From Frankiaceae bacterium (GTDB lineage Bacteria; Actinomycetota; Actinomycetes; JAVEEJ01): a DNA stretch of 6,272 nucleotides. The translations under genes were made by a program, and so were the position numbers. This document shows, piece by piece, positions 6,088 to 6,272 of this stretch (the stretch's first letter is position 1; the number at the start of each line of letters is the position of its first letter). The stretch spans positions 1-6,272 of the forward strand of contig JAVEEJ010000218.1 in NCBI GenBank assembly GCA_030840515.1, in the 5' to 3' direction. The notes under the pieces were generated by a model that did no database searches, was not told where the DNA came from, and was given only the letters and a program-made list of their open reading frames with translations.

Positions 6088-6233
6088 CGGACGGGCTCGC
6101 AATCCTCACGGCATGGGTGGAGTTCGGCGTCATTGTCGGACTTCTGCTTTGGCTGCTGCTTCGTGACTCAGGGTCGGATCCGCTGGAGGAAGCCCACAGG
6201 GCGTTGACCGACGGTGACGGGCCAAACGGCTGA
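6084..6233 (+). CDS. 49-residue single-pass membrane miniprotein
   Basis: The ATG at 6084 overlaps the TGA of the second PRC gene (ATGA, four bases), and a G-rich ribosome site AGGGGAG (6069-6075) lies eight bases upstream. The product has a short N-terminus, one hydrophobic helix (about residues 5-26, with a run of Leu and Trp) and then a charged tail beginning R27-D-S-G-S-D containing E35-E-A-H-R. By the positive-inside rule the tail is probably cytosolic, although it carries few basic residues. I recognise no family. About 13 of its 49 codons end in A or T, more than in the neighbouring genes. This could reflect weak selection or a younger gene. Its position at the end of a coupled run behind a transporter fits the small-subunit or regulator role that such miniproteins often play, but this is inference. 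Confidence 0.68.
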   Translation: MTDGLAILTAWVEFGVIVGLLLWLLLRDSGSDPLEEAHRALTDGDGPNG

Positions 6234-6272
6234 TCGTCACAGTCCGTTCGCACTAAGCGGGAAATGACGACA

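Noticed and set aside
6234..6272. Start of a further gene or a terminator at the right edge
   Set aside because: 39 bases with no hairpin and no start codon backed by a ribosome site; too short to judge.

Overview
The window reads as ordinary chromosome of a high-GC actinomycete. The base composition is strongly GC-rich, almost every codon in the real genes ends in G or C, and GTG starts occur. DNA polymerase I is of the actinobacterial type, with a degenerate proofreading site and Tyr in the O-helix. A nocardioform or Nocardioides-like bacterium is a reasonable guess, but the sequence alone does not fix the genus. No rRNA, tRNA, CRISPR array, insertion sequence or prophage was seen.

Left part (1-3605). 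The 3' part of a GNAT acetyltransferase gene runs off the left edge. It converges, 12 bases apart, with a minus-strand hotdog-fold acyl-CoA thioesterase of the YdiI/YbdB/PaaI type. Back to back with the thioesterase, with start codons about 10-20 bases apart, is polA (5' nuclease, decayed 3'-5' exonuclease, polymerase). The short divergent gap holds a CCTAGG palindrome and a TAGGAT -10-like hexamer.

Right part (3606-6233). A compact run of five co-directional genes follows: a small lipoprotein, an Nramp-like (SLC11-type) transporter with altered metal-site residues, two overlapping PRC-barrel-like proteins, and a 49-residue single-pass membrane protein. The last four are joined by 1-, 14- and 4-base overlaps, so they are almost certainly one translationally coupled unit. 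The lipoprotein lies 30 bases ahead of the transporter. The 37 bases between polA and the lipoprotein contain a match to the SigF/SigB-family promoter pattern (GGTTA, 16 bases, GGGTA). It sits so close to the lipoprotein ATG that the transcript would be nearly leaderless.

The most interesting unit is this right-hand cassette. An Nramp relative whose signature residues point away from classic Mn/Fe transport is packaged with two cytosolic PRC-barrel proteins, a lipoprotein and a membrane miniprotein, possibly under general-stress sigma control. The function of the whole is inference. The individual family calls rest on motifs visible in the translations. Bases 6234-6272 contain nothing that can be called.
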